Numbered from the stretch's first letter, positions 32,661-45,471 are shown. The stretch is 64,000 nucleotides of DNA from Sorex araneus (GCF_027595985.1 NC_073307.1:12891432-12955431), one strand, 5' to 3'. The notes: generated from the letters alone by a model not told the origin. Made by a program: numbers and translations.

Positions 32661-35600
32661 CTCCCTCAAGGTTTCTTTTACCTTTCTCCAGTACAACTAT
32701 GATTGGTTGGCAATGAGGAAGCCAGGGGTTACCATTTTGGATACATTTTGGAATTTCTGCTCATTTTGAAATCAATAAAACAATGAAAAACTGAATTTAC
32801 CTCAGTGCGCAATTGTGGTAGATTGGGGTTTTCTAAAAGGATATATGAATGTTTTTAAAGCTTGGGCAATTTTTCTCTGGAATGCATGAGTGAACACACT
32901 AATTATAAATGACCAATCTTTTCCGTCCAGTATTCGTGGTTTCTAATGGGCTTAATGATGTCTGGTGCATCCATATAAGACTTTTTTTTTTTGCTCGATT
33001 TAAAACAGAAACATATTTTAAAATTTTATTGAGTGATTTCACATTCTTGTCTAATTGTGTTTTCATTTTTAAAAAAAAAGCAAAAATAACCAGGGGCTGT
33101 TTAAAAGCAAACTAATTAAATGAACCTCTTTTCAAAAGTTTCTCAACATAACTTTTACCTTATGACGATTAAACACTTAAGTAAATGTCTTCCTTTCCAC
33201 TCCTCCAACTGTCTTTATTCTTGACCCCAGGCCCTCATACTTTCAAGAACTGAACTGTGCCCAACTTGTAGCAATTGCTCAACTATTTTTGCTATTTTTT
33301 TTTAATTCACTATAGACTAAGAGCAAAGGAGTAGTTCATAAGCAGTAAGCCAAATTGTGATGGGATCTGTGAGTGCATCTCTTGTTCCAAGGGAGGAAAC
33401 AGTTGTATAAAGAGCTTTTAATGTTCTCTAAATTAAAAAAACAAACAAAAACCCTTAGGATTGTGAATTTCTCCAATTTTAGGCCTAATCATTGCATTCC
33501 AACTTGCATTAGCTAACTGAAACTGATTAGGGGGCTGAGTACAATAAGCTTCTGATTTTCCTTTCTATATTTTTGGGGGGAGTGAAAAGGGCAAATTTCC
33601 CATAAAATCTCAAATTTTCATGTCTCTGTTATTATTATTAACATAAGGTTAATCTCATTGGCTTCTCATTTTATTATTTCTGCCTAATTTTCATATATTA
33701 ATTTCACATTTCTTTTACCTTCTTTCAAATGGACTATTCATATTCCCATTTCTCTCACTGGACCAAAAAGTGACCTTCAAATGAGAGCCAGCAGAAATAA
33801 TGACCCACTGTTTTCTTAACCTTTCTAAGTAGCATTCTACTAAAATTTCAGATTTCTTCTTCAAGTTTTTCTTTCATGCAGTTAAAAGTGTTAAATTGTT
33901 GAAAAGAAAATGTGCGCTTAACAAAAATATATTGAATTTTAACTTTATTATTATTGTTCTTTTGGGTTTATATTGAATTTTAACTTTATTGCTATTGTTC
34001 CTTTTGGTTTGGGGATTATACTCAGATTTTGGTTTTATTTTCTTGGTTTTAGGGCCATGCGTTGGTATAGGACCTATTTGTTATGTATTTTCATGTAATT
34101 TTGTTATCTCAAAAAAGATGCCACATTAGTACCAAGCACCTATAAAATGTGCTGCATTAAGCCTGATTATCAGAATCCCTGGTGTTTTTTGGGAGTGAAA
34201 GGAGGGTATTAGAGTGCTAAGATATTTTTGCTAAGACATTGAATTTAAATTTGCTTCATATTTTGCATAATTTGCATCATTCCAGTTGATGATATTTTGA
34301 ACTGTACTCTGAAAACTTTGTCCTGTATCTAGAATTAATTAAATTATTGAATCACCTTATTTTTGGTGAAGTTAAAGGATGTGGATATTCTGAAACTTAT
34401 TTGCTAAGAGGTCACAACTTTTAATTCCTACCAAGCCCACTCTAAATTAAGGTTCTAAGACTGTTCTCACCGTTTCATTTTCTTCCTGTGCAATAGTTTG
34501 GAACCCTAATACAATTTCGTTTGAACTGAACTTTTAAAAGTTGGCTTTAGTCAAAAAGCAAGTCTGTATGCAGTAGGTTCAGGGGGAAAAAAATTCCAAT
34601 CCAGATGTGAGCCTGAGTACATATGCATGATTTATTTTCCTTTAGCACAATGAAATTAATTATTTTTCTTAGTTTGCATTTAAAAGTGCAAAGAGCACTT
34701 GGGTTTTAAAGAAAAATTTTCCATAAGGCAGTCTCATGAAAGAACCATTTGGAAACATTTATTTTTTAAAGACACTGATCAGGCAGCAATGGTCTTAGCA
34801 GGCAGAAAATACTGCTCTGGAACAAAATTTCAAGTGCCTTCACAGAAATTACAGTTGTGGTTGAATTCATGGGTGGCTTGTTTGGCTTCTGTCGCCAAGT
34901 GTTTGGACCCCATGGTCTATGGTGGCTAGCAACAACCCACGAGGGACTCTTAGGAGCACGTGACTTTCAGTATACCCGGGCTGAGTTTCAGAGTCACATG
35001 ACTTGCTGCCTGCTCTCTCAGACATACTCACCTCCATTCTGTGTCTGGTGAAGTGGTATGATCAGGTTAGGATTGGCTGTTGAGGAAAATGATGCTTAGT
35101 GGAGCGTTGGATTTACTTTTCTCTGACATCAGTGGAAACTCAGAATAGGACCTGTTTTATATTTGAATTGGACACAAGGCCAGAAAGGCATGGCTTTTAA
35201 ATCCTTAATTATTCATGCAAAGCTGTTCGCATAGTTGAAGAAAAGTGTCAGAAAAAAACAAATGGCTTGTTCAAGTTCACACACCTCTAAAATGCTCCAG
35301 CCCGGGCATGCTTCAAAATCTGGCGCTAGACAGATTTTAATGACAGCAACTTTTTTCAAGAATCAACTTTGGAGACACTGCCGATTGAAAAACTTTAGAC
35401 TTTTTACTTGATAAGATGTGGATTATCCAGGAATTTGGTCTTTGGTTTATTAAAAATTAGACCGTTTTCATTGATTGTGTTCAATTTCACACTTGTGAAG
35501 AAACTTTATGATTTTAATTGTACGTGAGAGTGCATGGGGCAAAGAATGCTTAAAATTATAGCATCTTTTAAAATGTTATAAGTAATCCTGGACCATTCTT

Positions 35601-36763
35601 CAAAAAGAAGCTCAATAAAAACATAAATAGCTTTTTAACATTCTTCTTCTTGATTTGGTAGCTTCAAATTGGGCACAGCTCTACTCTTAACCAATGGATG
35701 TTTGGGGAACAACTGTTTAAAGTAATAATAGAACTAAAAACGAGTGAAGGTTTGATGACAAATACTGTTAACCCAGTATTCCATTATAAAATGCTAATGT
35801 ATCATATCTGGCAGGAACTTAAATTTTCAACTGAGGCTTAGAATTTATGCTACCTACTTATTCCTTAGTTGCCTTCAGTTTGGTGTGCGTGTAAGTGGGA
35901 TTAGCACCTTTCTGAATGCCTCCCTAGTTTTCAGGGGCACCCTATTTAGGTTTGAATTGTTTATCAGTATCCCTGGATCAGAGTCCTGGGTGTTAATCAA
36001 GAAAGAAAGAGAGGTCATAGGTTAGCCACCTGTGGGGAGTGTTAATTGCCTGTGAGTGCCTGGTCTGTGTAATACCTGAAGGTTGTGCCTGTCTCATCCA
36101 ACAAGGCTGAGTGAGTCTCGTAACGTTTGCTTTCTGGAGCCAATGTTAGGATTGTCCAGGAAAGCTCTCTCTGCTCATCTTCGAGTGGATTTATTTCTCA
36201 TTCTCTTTGATCATGGAAGAAAATAAGTTTTATTGTTTGTTCCTTCGATTGATCCTCATATCCTCCTTCTCATGTTTGTAAACAAACTGATAAGCTGTTC
36301 CTGCTGATCATTAAACGGGGGTGGTAGCTGTGAAATAAATCTGGGGTCAGGAGTCGGTCAACTACTTAAAAAAAACCTGGCGATCATTTCTAACCTTTGC
36401 AGTTTTCACCAGGGTTTCTCTGAAATGCAAAGCAAAAATGCTTGCTTGGATTTTGAAATAGTCATACTAAAGATTCCCACGGCTTCTCTTGGAAGTCACT
36501 TGAAATAGCTGGGCTGGGGAACAATGAGAGGCCAGGGACTGTGGTGGGTTCTGGATAGAATCCTAGACCCCTTGCATGGATTATTTGTGAGGTTAAACAT
36601 TTGCCAGGTGCTGTTTTTTTTTTCTTGACTCCCAGACAAAGCTTCAATAGAGCAGAACAATGCAGGCTTCCATGGATGGAGGGATTCATGTTTCACAACC
36701 GAGCAAGATTTTTGGTGGAGCCATCAAAAATAATTCAGGCTCCCTTAAGATGTGAGTTGTGAG
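32661..36763. other. Longest repeat-poor stretch, no gene recognised
   Basis: About 4.1 kb without a SOR, RTE or L1 signature that I recognise. A ~41-bp imperfect tandem duplication ('atattgaattttaacttta' units) lies at about 33928-34010. Short open frames (for example 34699-34929) have no visible domain. Candidate ground for conserved noncoding sequence, but that needs an alignment. Confidence 0.55.
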
Positions 36764-36925
36764 ATCTGGAGTAATAGTGCAGTGTGTAGGGCATTTGCTT
36801 TGCATGTGACCCCCTGGTACCCTATATGGTCTCCAGGGCCTGCCAGGAGACGTTCCTGAGCACAGAGCCTAGAGTAAACCCTCAGCATTGCTGATTGTTT
36901 TCCCAACTTCCAATAATCCCCTCAC
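36764..36925 (+). mobile_element. SOR-type SINE
   Basis: Plus SOR: 'ctggagtaatagtgcagtg', 'gggcatttgctttgcatgtg', 'cctgagcacagagcctag'. Confidence 0.8.
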
Positions 36926-36959
36926 CCCACCCAAAAGACAATGGTTGGTGATAACAGCC

Positions 36960-37125
36960 CCTGAGAATTGGTCTATGAAACACAGGGGAGGGGACGAGGA
37001 AGGAGACCTAGAGCATCTGGTGGAGGGATGCTGAGAATTGGCTGATGGGTGTGATGCTGTAATAGTGGATTCCTGAAACATCACTATGGGCAATGTTGTA
37101 AATCACAGTGCTGAAAAAGACATGA
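36960..37125 (+). mobile_element. Old L1 3'UTR fragment
   Basis: Weak match to the L1 terminal order: 'atctggtggagggatgctga', 'gatgggtgtgatgctg', 'gtaaatcacagtgctgaa'. Confidence 0.55.
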
Positions 37126-38675
37126 GACATGGCACATTAATCCATAGCCCTGCATTCTAAACTCATTTATTTTCATTTCTCATTTGGTTCACCTGGGTAA
37201 TTACTTAATATTCAATGATATGCTACAGATTTGTTTTATAGCAGATTATTGAAACTCTCCTGTGGAAAAGACACTTTTCAAACTTTTCTTCCTCTCCAAC
37301 TACCCTCTCACAAACACCCTACTCCCAACCCACCATACTGCTATCCTTCCATCCCCCAACTCACACCTCCCAAAAAAGATCTACAGATAACCCTTTTCAG
37401 TATTGCTTTCATTCCAGCTTTGGGGGATTACGGGATTTAGGAAGTCAAGATAAAATCCCCAGTTATAACATACATCACTTTTATCCAAACAAAATTTAAA
37501 CCCCAGGTAAGTGTGTCCATTATACAGAAGCAATCAAAGTTCACCACTAAACTTTATTGCTGAAAAGCTCTAATGGTTAAGTGAATGAAAGCTGAATACA
37601 CGCATGCACAAACACTGAGGCAAGAATATTTTAATAACAATTTTGTTTATAAGTATTAGAAATAAATCTTCTGAAGGAAAAGTATATTTCCCAATTTCTA
37701 ATCTTATTTCCATTCTGTTCCCTGAATAACTAATTCTATCATGGCTATGACCTCTCATGGCTGAGATTAGTTTTGGGCATATTCTTGCTCTTTCAGCTAA
37801 ATCATACCCATGGCCTTTGTTTAAAAACAGATTTGAGTGATATTCATATAGAATTGCTAGAAGAAACCTTATCCGTTGTTATCAAAATGTATTCAAAGTA
37901 TATACACTATACTTCCTACTTCTGATATGCAGTATAATTTTAAAAGACATGTTTTCCTATTTTTAATGAATCTGTTAAAAAAGAGAATTGTCCTTCCCAG
38001 TCAAGCACAAACAATGTTTGACATTTTAAAGATGGAAAACTTAGGGGTTTCTTAAAAATGACTGTTCTGCTTAGTATTAAGTCAAATGCCACATAATTAT
38101 ACTCAACTCCCTTGTTTTTAAAAAATCATTCTACTCACTGAGCTGCTTTGAAAGTCTCACCTTATACTTGCTACTGCAGTATCTACTTGCCCATTCTCGT
38201 TCTTTACAAGTGTAATCTAGCCCATGAGTGTTGTTCATGTTTGCACCCGTGTGAAATAGAATAGATTGTTAAACTGTTTATCTCTTGAAGAATAAAAAAA
38301 TCAGAATAAATCTTTGCTTAGTTGATTTATTCTATTAATATTACTTCTTGCTTCTAATATCTGTTAGGTTTCACAGGTGGTATCACAAAAGCAACTCTTG
38401 AGTTTCTTTTTAACTTCAAACGTCAGATAAACTATGGCAAGGACCTCAGTGTCCTAGAAAATTCAGAGGCTACAAACAATACGTATATTTAACCATTTCC
38501 TAAAATTATTTTCATTGACTCAAAAAATTGACTTATTTAATATTTATCACTGTTCCTGGGTGAACAAGTTTAACTTTTGGAACCATTACACAATCTCTAT
38601 ATCAAACAAATACACCTCAGATATTAGGCATTTTAATCTCTTTCAAAAAACATGGATTAAGAAGACAAGTTTGTT
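37126..38675. other. Unique AT-rich sequence
   Basis: No gene, repeat or strong structure recognised. Confidence 0.5.
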
Positions 38676-38684
38676 TAATCCTGG

Positions 38685-38897
38685 TGGGCTGGAGCAATGA
38701 TAGCACAGCAGTAGGGTATTCCCCTTTCACTCGGCTGACCCGTGTTCGATTCCTCTGCCCCTCTCGGAGAGCCCGGCAAGCTACCGAGAGTATCGCGCCT
38801 GCACGGCAGAGCCTGGCAAGCTACCCGTGGTGTAATGGATATGCCAAATACAGTCTGGTGCCTGCTCAAACAAATCAATGAGCAACGGGATGACAGA
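38685..38897 (+). mobile_element. Type B SINE: SOR head, RTE tail, 9-bp TSD
   Basis: Head 'tgggctggagcaatgatagc' and 'tgttcgattcctctgcccc', middle module 'cccggcaagctaccgagagt', and RTE end 'caatgagcaacgggatgaca'. The TSD taatcctgg lies at 38676-38684 and 38898-38906. The stretch between 'caaatacag' and 'tctggtgcc' is shorter than in sister copies. Confidence 0.88.
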
Positions 38898-39084
38898 TAA
38901 TCCTGGCATGCATATCTTTCCTATAAAATAGGCATATTTGAAAAAAAGTGATTCTACACAAATTCTAGGACTCTCAAAGAAATTTTCGAGGCTTTGTGTT
39001 TTCAGGCAGGCCATGTGAGATGGAGGCATACAATTAGGGTCCTTTTGAGGTGATCTTGCTTGTTGTTCTTGCTCCTATTTGCCT

Positions 39085-39248
39085 GGGGGCGGGGGTGAGG
39101 AACATACCTGGTGGTGCTTGGAGTTTATTTTCCAATTTGGTGCTCAGGAATCACTGTTAGCTCGAGGGCCCTTGTGGTTTCCAGGACCAAACCTGGAACT
39201 TTTACCGAGAGATGCTGCATTCTGCCATTGCACCTTCTCCAGGGCCAT
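39085..39248 (-). mobile_element. Diverged SOR-type SINE
   Basis: Reverse SOR recognisable by 'ggtggtgcttggagttta', 'ggtgctcaggaatcactg' and 'ccattgcaccttctccaggg'. Confidence 0.6.
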
Positions 39249-40117
39249 CAACTGTTTGTTTTCTGACTGATTTGATTCCTTCATTGTCAATAGGGCAAGA
39301 CGTTAACTCATAGTTCAGTCAGAAGGAAAAATATATAACAGGATCAAAGCAACTGCACGAGAGGAGGTAAATTTCACAGACTAAATAAATTCACAAACAG
39401 CTTCTAAAAATGATTATTAAGCATTTGTTTTAGAATAAGTTGGGAGTGAGTGAGAAAGGAGTTAATTTTGCGCCCTCATTATTAAAAATATCTTCAAAGT
39501 AGGAGCACAAAACCTGTTGGAATTATGACACACAATAAAGAAACTACTGTTTGGTTTGATGAACAAATGAGGCCTCATATTTCTTGAGATAATGACATTG
39601 AGATTTTGAAAGCAACGGCATCTGCTGACTCTGTATTGATGGTTTCAATTTAGACTATTTGGGAATTGTCCACCACAAGTTTATTTATCCACTTAATTTT
39701 TTCAAAGTTCCTCCTACTGGAAAGCACTTAAGGGTGACTCTTCTTGAAAGAGTTTTATGGACTATGCGTGTCCTCTCATTGTTTCAATTAAAGGTTTCAG
39801 TTGTTTTTCCCACGATGAAGTGAAAAATAAAGAACCAGTCTGTTCTTTTCTGTTGAAGCTCTGTTTTGGAAAGGCCAGGCATTTTGTATATGAACATGAA
39901 AAAAAATGGTAAGTTTATGTGAAAATACTATATTCTTGCCTGAGGAGACGTGCAGAATGTATTCAGTTATGGTGTTTATAAGAAACTATTTTTGATACTT
40001 CAATGAAAAAGAGAATTCTGTTTTATGGTATACATTCTGGATGGATCTGTAAATATTTAAAGCAAGGCCCACAGTGGTTAATTTATGCACTGACCACTTG
40101 TTCTAGCCATCAAAAAG
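39249..40117. other. Unique AT-rich sequence
   Basis: No gene or recognised repeat. Confidence 0.5.
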
Positions 40118-40339
40118 GAGAGTCAATCTTTTTTTTAAATTTTATTTTATTCTTTAAAATACCGTGAGGTACAGTTACAGATTTGCAAACTTTTGTGCTT
40201 ACATATCAGTCATACAATGGTCGAGTTCCCATTCCTCCACCAGTGCCCATTCTCTACCACCACTGATCCCAGTATCCTTCCTACCACCCCTATCCTATCC
40301 CCCCACCCCACCCTGTCTCTTAGCAGAGCATTCCCTTTT

Positions 40340-40346
40340 GCTCCCT

Positions 40347-40417
<71 letters not shown>

Positions 40418-40418
40418 C
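40340..40418. repeat. (CT)n microsatellite inside L1 3'UTR
   Basis: About 35 CT units. The inner L1 copy at the homologous place has only 'ctctctctaatt', so the expansion happened in this copy. Confidence 0.92.
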
Positions 40419-40691
40419 TCTCTCCTTTTAGGTGTTGTGGTTTGCAATAGAGGTATTGAGTGGCCATCATTTGGTCTATAGTCTACTTTCAACCTGCATC
40501 TCCTATCCCGAGTGGGCCCTCCAAGCACCCTTTACTTGGTGGTCCCTTCTCTATCTGAGCTATGTTTTCCCCCAACATGTGAGGCTGGCTTCCAATATGT
40601 GGAGCAATCTTCCAGGTACACATCTCTACTGTTCTTGGGTTTCGTCTCGAATTCTGTTACTTTATATTTCACAAATGAGTGCAGTATTTCT

Positions 40692-41929
40692 TTTTTTTTT
40701 TAAAATTTATTTATTTTTAATTAGAGAATCACCGTGAGGGTACAGTTACAGATTTATACACTTTTGTGCTTATACTTCCCTCATACAAAGTTTGGGAACC
40801 CATCCCTTCACCAGTGCCCATTCTCTACCACCCGTAAACCCAGTGTCCCTCCCACCCTCCCCAATCCCATCTCCCCCCCACCCCACCCTGCCACTGTGGC
40901 AAGGCATTCCCTTCTGTTTTCTCTCTCTAATTAGCTGTTGTGGTTTGCAATAAAGGTGTTGAGTGGCCGCTGTGCTCAGTCTCTAGCCCTCATTCAGCCC
41001 GCAACTCCCTTCCCCCACATGGCCTTCGACTACAATGTAGTTGGTGATCGCTTCTCTGAGTTGACCTTTCCCCGGAACGTGAGGCCAGCCTCGAAGCCAT
41101 GGAGTCAACCTCCTGGTACTTATTTCTACAGTTCTTGGGTGTTAGTCTCCCACTCTGTTATTCTATATACCATAGATGAGTGCAATCTTTCTATGTCTGT
41201 CTCTCTCTTTCTGACTCATTTCACTCAGCATGAAATTTTTCATGCCCATCCACTTAACTACAAAATTCTTGACCTCCTTTTTTCTAACAGCTGCATAGTA
41301 TTCCATTGTATAGATGTACCAAAGTTTCCTCAACCAATCATCCGTTCTGGGGCATTCGGGTTTTTTCCAGATTCTGGCTATTGTAAACAGTGCTGTGATG
41401 AACATACATGTGCAGATGTTGTTTCGATTGTACTTTTTTGCCTCTCTGGGATATATTCCCAGCAGTGGTATTGCTGGGTCAAATGGGAATTCAATATCTA
41501 ATTTTTTGAGAGTCGTCCAAATTGTTTTCCAGAAGGGCTGAACCAGTCGGCATTCCCACCAGCAGTGAAGAAGGGTCCCTTTCTCCCCACATCCTCTCCA
41601 ACAGCGGTTGCTTTTGTTCTTTTGGATGTGTGCTAGTCTCTGTGGTGTGAGGTGGTATCTCATGGTTGTTTTGATCTGCATCTCTCTGATGATTAGTGAT
41701 GTAGAGCACTTTTTCATGTGCCTTTTGGCCATTCGTATTTCTTCCTTGGTAAAGTTTCTGTTCAATTCTTTGCCCCATTTTTTGATGGGGTTGGATGTTT
41801 TCTTCTTGTAGAGCTCAACCAGTGCTTTATATACCATTGATATCAACCCCTTATCTGATGGGTATTGTGTAAATATCCTTTCCCATTCTGTGGATAGTCT
41901 TTGTATTCTGGTCACTGTATCTCTTGCGG
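40692..41929 (-). mobile_element. L1 3' end (inner copy) inserted in the outer L1
   Basis: About 1.24 kb: ORF2 C-terminus, 3'UTR and poly(A) (T-run at 40690-40702). Flanked by tgagtgcagtatttct at 40676-40691 and 41930-41945, a perfect 16-bp TSD lying in the outer L1. Confidence 0.92.
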
Positions 41930-42023
41930 TGAGTGCAGTATTTCTATGTCTATCCCTCTCTTTCTGACTCATTTCACTTAACATGATTCTCCCCGTGTTG
42001 ATCCACCTATATGCAAATTTCAT
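41163..42023 (-). pseudogene. L1 ORF2p C-terminal frame spanning two nested L1s
   Basis: This 286-codon open frame starts in the outer L1 ('[14 protein letters not shown]' is the ORF2 end region), crosses the insertion point near residue 31, and continues in the inner L1. The inner part shows the usual ORF2 C-terminal order: '[19 protein letters not shown]', '[19 protein letters not shown]', '[19 protein letters not shown]', '[11 protein letters not shown]', '[13 protein letters not shown]' and '[16 protein letters not shown]', then a second '[14 protein letters not shown]'. No endonuclease or RT is present. The fusion is an accident of frame, not a gene, but the absence of stops means the inner L1 is fairly young. 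Confidence 0.88.
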
Positions 42024-42352
42024 TACAGTAGCCAGAGAGTCAATCTTTTTGAGGAAGCATTTATGCTATTCAATAGTAGACAGATACTAAAAATGTATAT
42101 CAGCAGGACTGTGAATGGCATTAGAAAATTTGAAAGATTAAATTAATCCACTTCTATTAATTTATATTTTCTTTAGAAATCAGCACAGAAAAGAAAATGC
42201 AGTTTTAATGACTTGTAGTATGATGTTTATAAACTTGGAGGCTGATAAAATACTTATACTAGTATTTTGGTTCTGGTAAACATATGAAGAAAACATAACC
42301 TCTTGCCATTGATAGGCAAACTGCACCTTTTTATTACTTTATATTAGAATAA

Positions 42353-42557
42353 GTGTCACTGTCATTGTCACTCTCACTGTCATCCCGTTGTTCATCGATT
42401 TGTTCAAGTGGGCACAGGTAATGTCTCTCATTGAGAGACTTATTGTTACTGTTTTTGGCATATCCAATATGCACGGGTAGCTTGCCAGGTTCTGCCTCGA
42501 AGGCTTGATACTCTCAGTAGCTTGCTGGGCTCTTCGAGAGGGGCGGAGGAATCAAAC
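42353..42557 (-). mobile_element. Type B SINE: SOR head lost, RTE tail kept
   Basis: From the left: tail 'gtcactctcactgtcatccc', RTE end 'gttcatcgatttgttcaagt', middle module 'gtttttggcatatccaatat' and 'gagaggggcggaggaatcaa'. It stops at box B, so most of the tRNA-like head is missing. Confidence 0.82.
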
Positions 42558-42654
42558 TAAGTGTAAAACCTGAAAATGTGGCTCAAATGAAGGCTAGGTA
42601 GTCTGAGGGCATAGTGATAGGACAGGCATTATTTGGTAGGTCTTTTCCCTGGGT

Positions 42655-42800
42655 TAGGACAAGAATAACTTCACATATACTTAATAAACTTCTGATGATA
42701 ATCCTATGATTTTTTTACTCTTTTTAATTGATGAGGAAACTGGAACTTGGGGAGATTAAAGGAGATCTTCAAGGTCATTGACTTGTACCTGGCACCCCCA
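42655..42800 (+). mobile_element. MIR fragment
   Basis: Contains 'gatgaggaaactggaacttg' followed by a 'gagattaaaggagatcttc' and 'aaggtcattgacttgt' order typical of the MIR core. Ancient mammalian SINE. Confidence 0.65.
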
Positions 42801-43039
42801 ATCATTTCTTTTGGTGTAGTCAGGAACCAATTTGTCTTTAGTAGTTAGGAACCAATACAAATCAGGTCTCATCAATGCCCTTATATTAAAGAAAGTGATA
42901 CACTCAAAGTTTTTTTTTACTTTTTAGTTTTTTATTATTATAGTTTAGGTCACAACTTTATATTAGTGTTTATATATATTTATGGTCTTTGTGCACACAG
43001 TTATCACATCTCACCAGTGCAAGAGTGTAAGACTCTCCT

Positions 43040-44624
43040 ATATGTGCAGACCAATGGAACAGTTGAATATTCTGTTACAGACCCCCAAATATATGGCCAC
43101 TTAATCTTTTACAAAGGAGCAAGAAATGTGAAGTGGAACAAAGAAAGCCTCTTCAACAAGTGGTGCTGGGAAAACTGGATAGCTACATGCAAAAAAAAAA
43201 AAAAAGGAACTCTGACCTCTGTCTGATACCAGGCACAAAAGTCAGATCACAGTGGATTAAAGACCTCAATATCAGACATGAATCTCTAAGGTACATAGAG
43301 GAAAATGTAGGCAGAACTCTCTGTGATATTGAAGCTAAAAGCATCTTTAAGGATGAAACAGCACTGACCATGCAAGTGGAAGCAAACATAATGGGACTAC
43401 AACAAACTAAGAAGCTCCTACAAAAGAAACTGTTTCTTCAAAAGAAACAGTGACCAAAATACAGAAAGAGCCCCCAGAATGGGAAAGAATATTTACCCAA
43501 TACCCATCTGATAAAGGATTAATATCCAGGATATACAAGTCACTAGTAGAATTGTATAAGAAAATAACCTCCAACCCCATGAAAAAATGGGGAGAAGAAA
43601 TGAACAGAAGCTTTCTCAAAAAAGAAATACAAATGGCCAAAAGGCACATGAAAAATGCTCCACATCACTAGTCATCAGGGAGATGCAAATCAAAACAGCA
43701 ATGAGATATCATCTCACACCACAGAGACTGGCACACATTCAAAAGAACAAAAGCAATCAGTGCTGGCATGGATGTGGGGGAAAAGGGATGCTCTTTCACT
43801 GTTGGTGGGAATGCTGACTGGTCCAGCCTTTCTGGAAAACAATATGGATACTACTTCAAACACTAGAAACTGAGCTTCCATATGACCCCACAATACCACT
43901 TCTGGGAATATATCCCGAGGATTCAAAAAAGCATAGTAGAAATGACATCTGTACCTAGATGTTCATTGCAGCACTGTTCACAATAGCCAAAATATGGAAA
44001 CAACCCAAGTGCCCTAGAACAGATGTCTGGTTAAAGAAACTTTGGTACATCTACACAATGGAATACTGTGCAGCTGTTAGGAGAAATGAAGTCATGAAAT
44101 TTGCTTATAAACAGACATGGGGAGTATCATGCTAAGTGGAATGAGTCAGAAAGAGAGGGACAAACATAGAAGGACTGCACTCATTTGTGGAGTATAGAAT
44201 AACATCACATGAGGTTGATACCCAAAGACAAGGGCCAGGAGGATTGCCCCATAGCTGGAAGCCTGCTTCATGAGCAGAGGGGAGAAGGTAAATGGAATAT
44301 AGAAGGGATCACTAAGAAAATGATGGCTGGAGGAATCAGTGGTGATGGGAGATGTGTGCCAAAAGTAAATAATGGACCAAACACAATGACCTCTCAGTGT
44401 CTGTGTTGCAAGCCATAATGTCCCAAAGTAGAGAAAGAGTATGGGGAATATTGTCTGCCATGGAGGCAAGGGGAAGGTGGGAAATGGAGGTATACCGGGG
44501 ATATTGGTGGTGGGGTATGTGCACTGGTAGAGGGATGGGTATTTGATCATTGTGTGATTGTAACCCAAACATGAAAGCTTGTAACTACCCCACGGTGATT
44601 CAATAAAGTTAAAAAAAAAAACAC
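43040..44624 (+). mobile_element. L1 3' half-copy (ORF2 C-terminus plus 3'UTR)
   Basis: About 1.6 kb on the plus strand, from 'cagaccaatggaacag' in ORF2 to 'tgattcaataaagtt' and poly(A). The ORF2 region is broken by stops and frameshifts. The last 150 bp is the 3'UTR block found alone at 6.9, 7.1, 11.3 and 28.4 kb. A 7-bp 'actctcc' on both sides might be the TSD but is too short to be sure. Confidence 0.9.
43133..43873 (+). pseudogene. L1 ORF2p C-terminal remnants, frameshifted
   Basis: Successive frames (43133-43453, 43450-43671, 43587-43817, 43655-43873) read pieces of the ORF2 C-terminus. They include 'SQWIKDLNIRHESL', '[31 protein letters not shown]', '[19 protein letters not shown]' and '[10 protein letters not shown]'. 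Each break is a frameshift or stop, so the protein is dead. Compared with the ORF in the nested L1 at 41.2-42.0 kb this copy is more decayed, and therefore probably older. Confidence 0.85.
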
Positions 44625-45173
44625 TCTCCACCATGTCCTTATGTTACCTCAAACCCATCTCATCATCCTCCACCTCCAATTTACTCCCCCAATGCTTGGT
44701 AACCTCAGATTTGCAATCCAAGCCCAAGAGTACGTCATTGATATTGTCTGTTCCCTGTTTTGTTTCTGTGTATCCCACAGAGTACAAAGTTAAAAGAAAA
44801 AAACAAATCAGTGGGACTTTATGATTTGTGCTTCTCAATCTCTGTAAGAATGTAGAACAGGCTGAATTTTCAGAGCCCCAGAGAAAATTCTGCCACCTCC
44901 ATCTCTCTTGCTCAGGCCTTATATGCTTACTGTAGTGCTACCCATGCCCAGGCAGCAGTCTCTAAGTCATCTTCTGTGCCAGAATAGCGACCATCTCGTA
45001 GCATGTTGCCGGAACACTCTAAGTGATCCAGGTCATATTTCGAAGCCAGAGTGTCCAGTTCAAGATCTCAGCACTAGCTCTAACTTTTTTATTCTTGGTC
45101 TAATCTAATTTCAGGGCACAAAGCCTCATGAATATGTTCTCAGCACATTCAGAAATGCACAGTCTCACATCCT
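44625..45173. other. Unique spacer between L1 and RTE
   Basis: No gene or recognised repeat. Confidence 0.45.
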
Positions 45174-45195
45174 GATACATCTAGTATCACTTGTA

Positions 45196-45447
45196 TCACT
45201 TGTAGTCCCGTTGATCTTCGATTTGCTCGAGCAGGCGCCAGTAACATCTCCATTTGTCCCTGTTGTGAGCTAGTGTAGCCCAATGATACCTGCTTGCTCC
45301 AAGAACAGAAAGAGCCTCAAATCGTTCACTCAGAGATTTGACGAAGAAATCTGACCATCTAATTGGTGGGCAGCCACGAGGTCTTCTGATGTCCCGTGGA
45401 ATCCAGTCTGTAACAGCTCTAGTCCAACGGTCATCTCTGAATCGCAT
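45196..45447 (-). pseudogene. RTE C-terminal fragment of copy 4
   Basis: Encodes 'RWTRAVTDWIPRDIRRPRG', 'PIRWSDFFVKSLSERFEAL', 'YHWATLAHNRDKWRCYWRLLEQIEDQRDYK' and then a stop that is the natural end of the RTE protein. The non-coding 3' end after it is only about 15-20 bp, so the coding end and the shared RTE tail overlap. Confidence 0.85.
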
Positions 45448-45471
45448 TACATGACCGGCCCATCTGATTTT

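Larger units (their letters stand above)
40133..42034 (-). mobile_element. L1 3' end (outer copy), split by a second L1
   Basis: A truncated L1 on the minus strand. Its parts are 40133-40691 (3'UTR and A-rich end) and 41946-42034 (end of ORF2). It is bounded by gagagtcaatctttt at 40118-40132 and 42035-42049, a 15-bp TSD. A (CT)n tract has expanded inside its 3'UTR. Confidence 0.9.

Noticed and set aside
40210..40528. Arg-Glu and Ser-Leu repeat frames
   Set aside because: They arise from the (CT)n tract in an L1 3'UTR.
41163..42023. 286-codon frame as a host gene
   Set aside because: It is L1 ORF2 C-terminus, fused by the nesting of one L1 in another.
43429..43451. Perfect 10-bp inverted repeat actgtttctt / aagaaacagt
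   Set aside because: It lies in a small internal duplication of decayed L1 ORF2 and is probably accidental.
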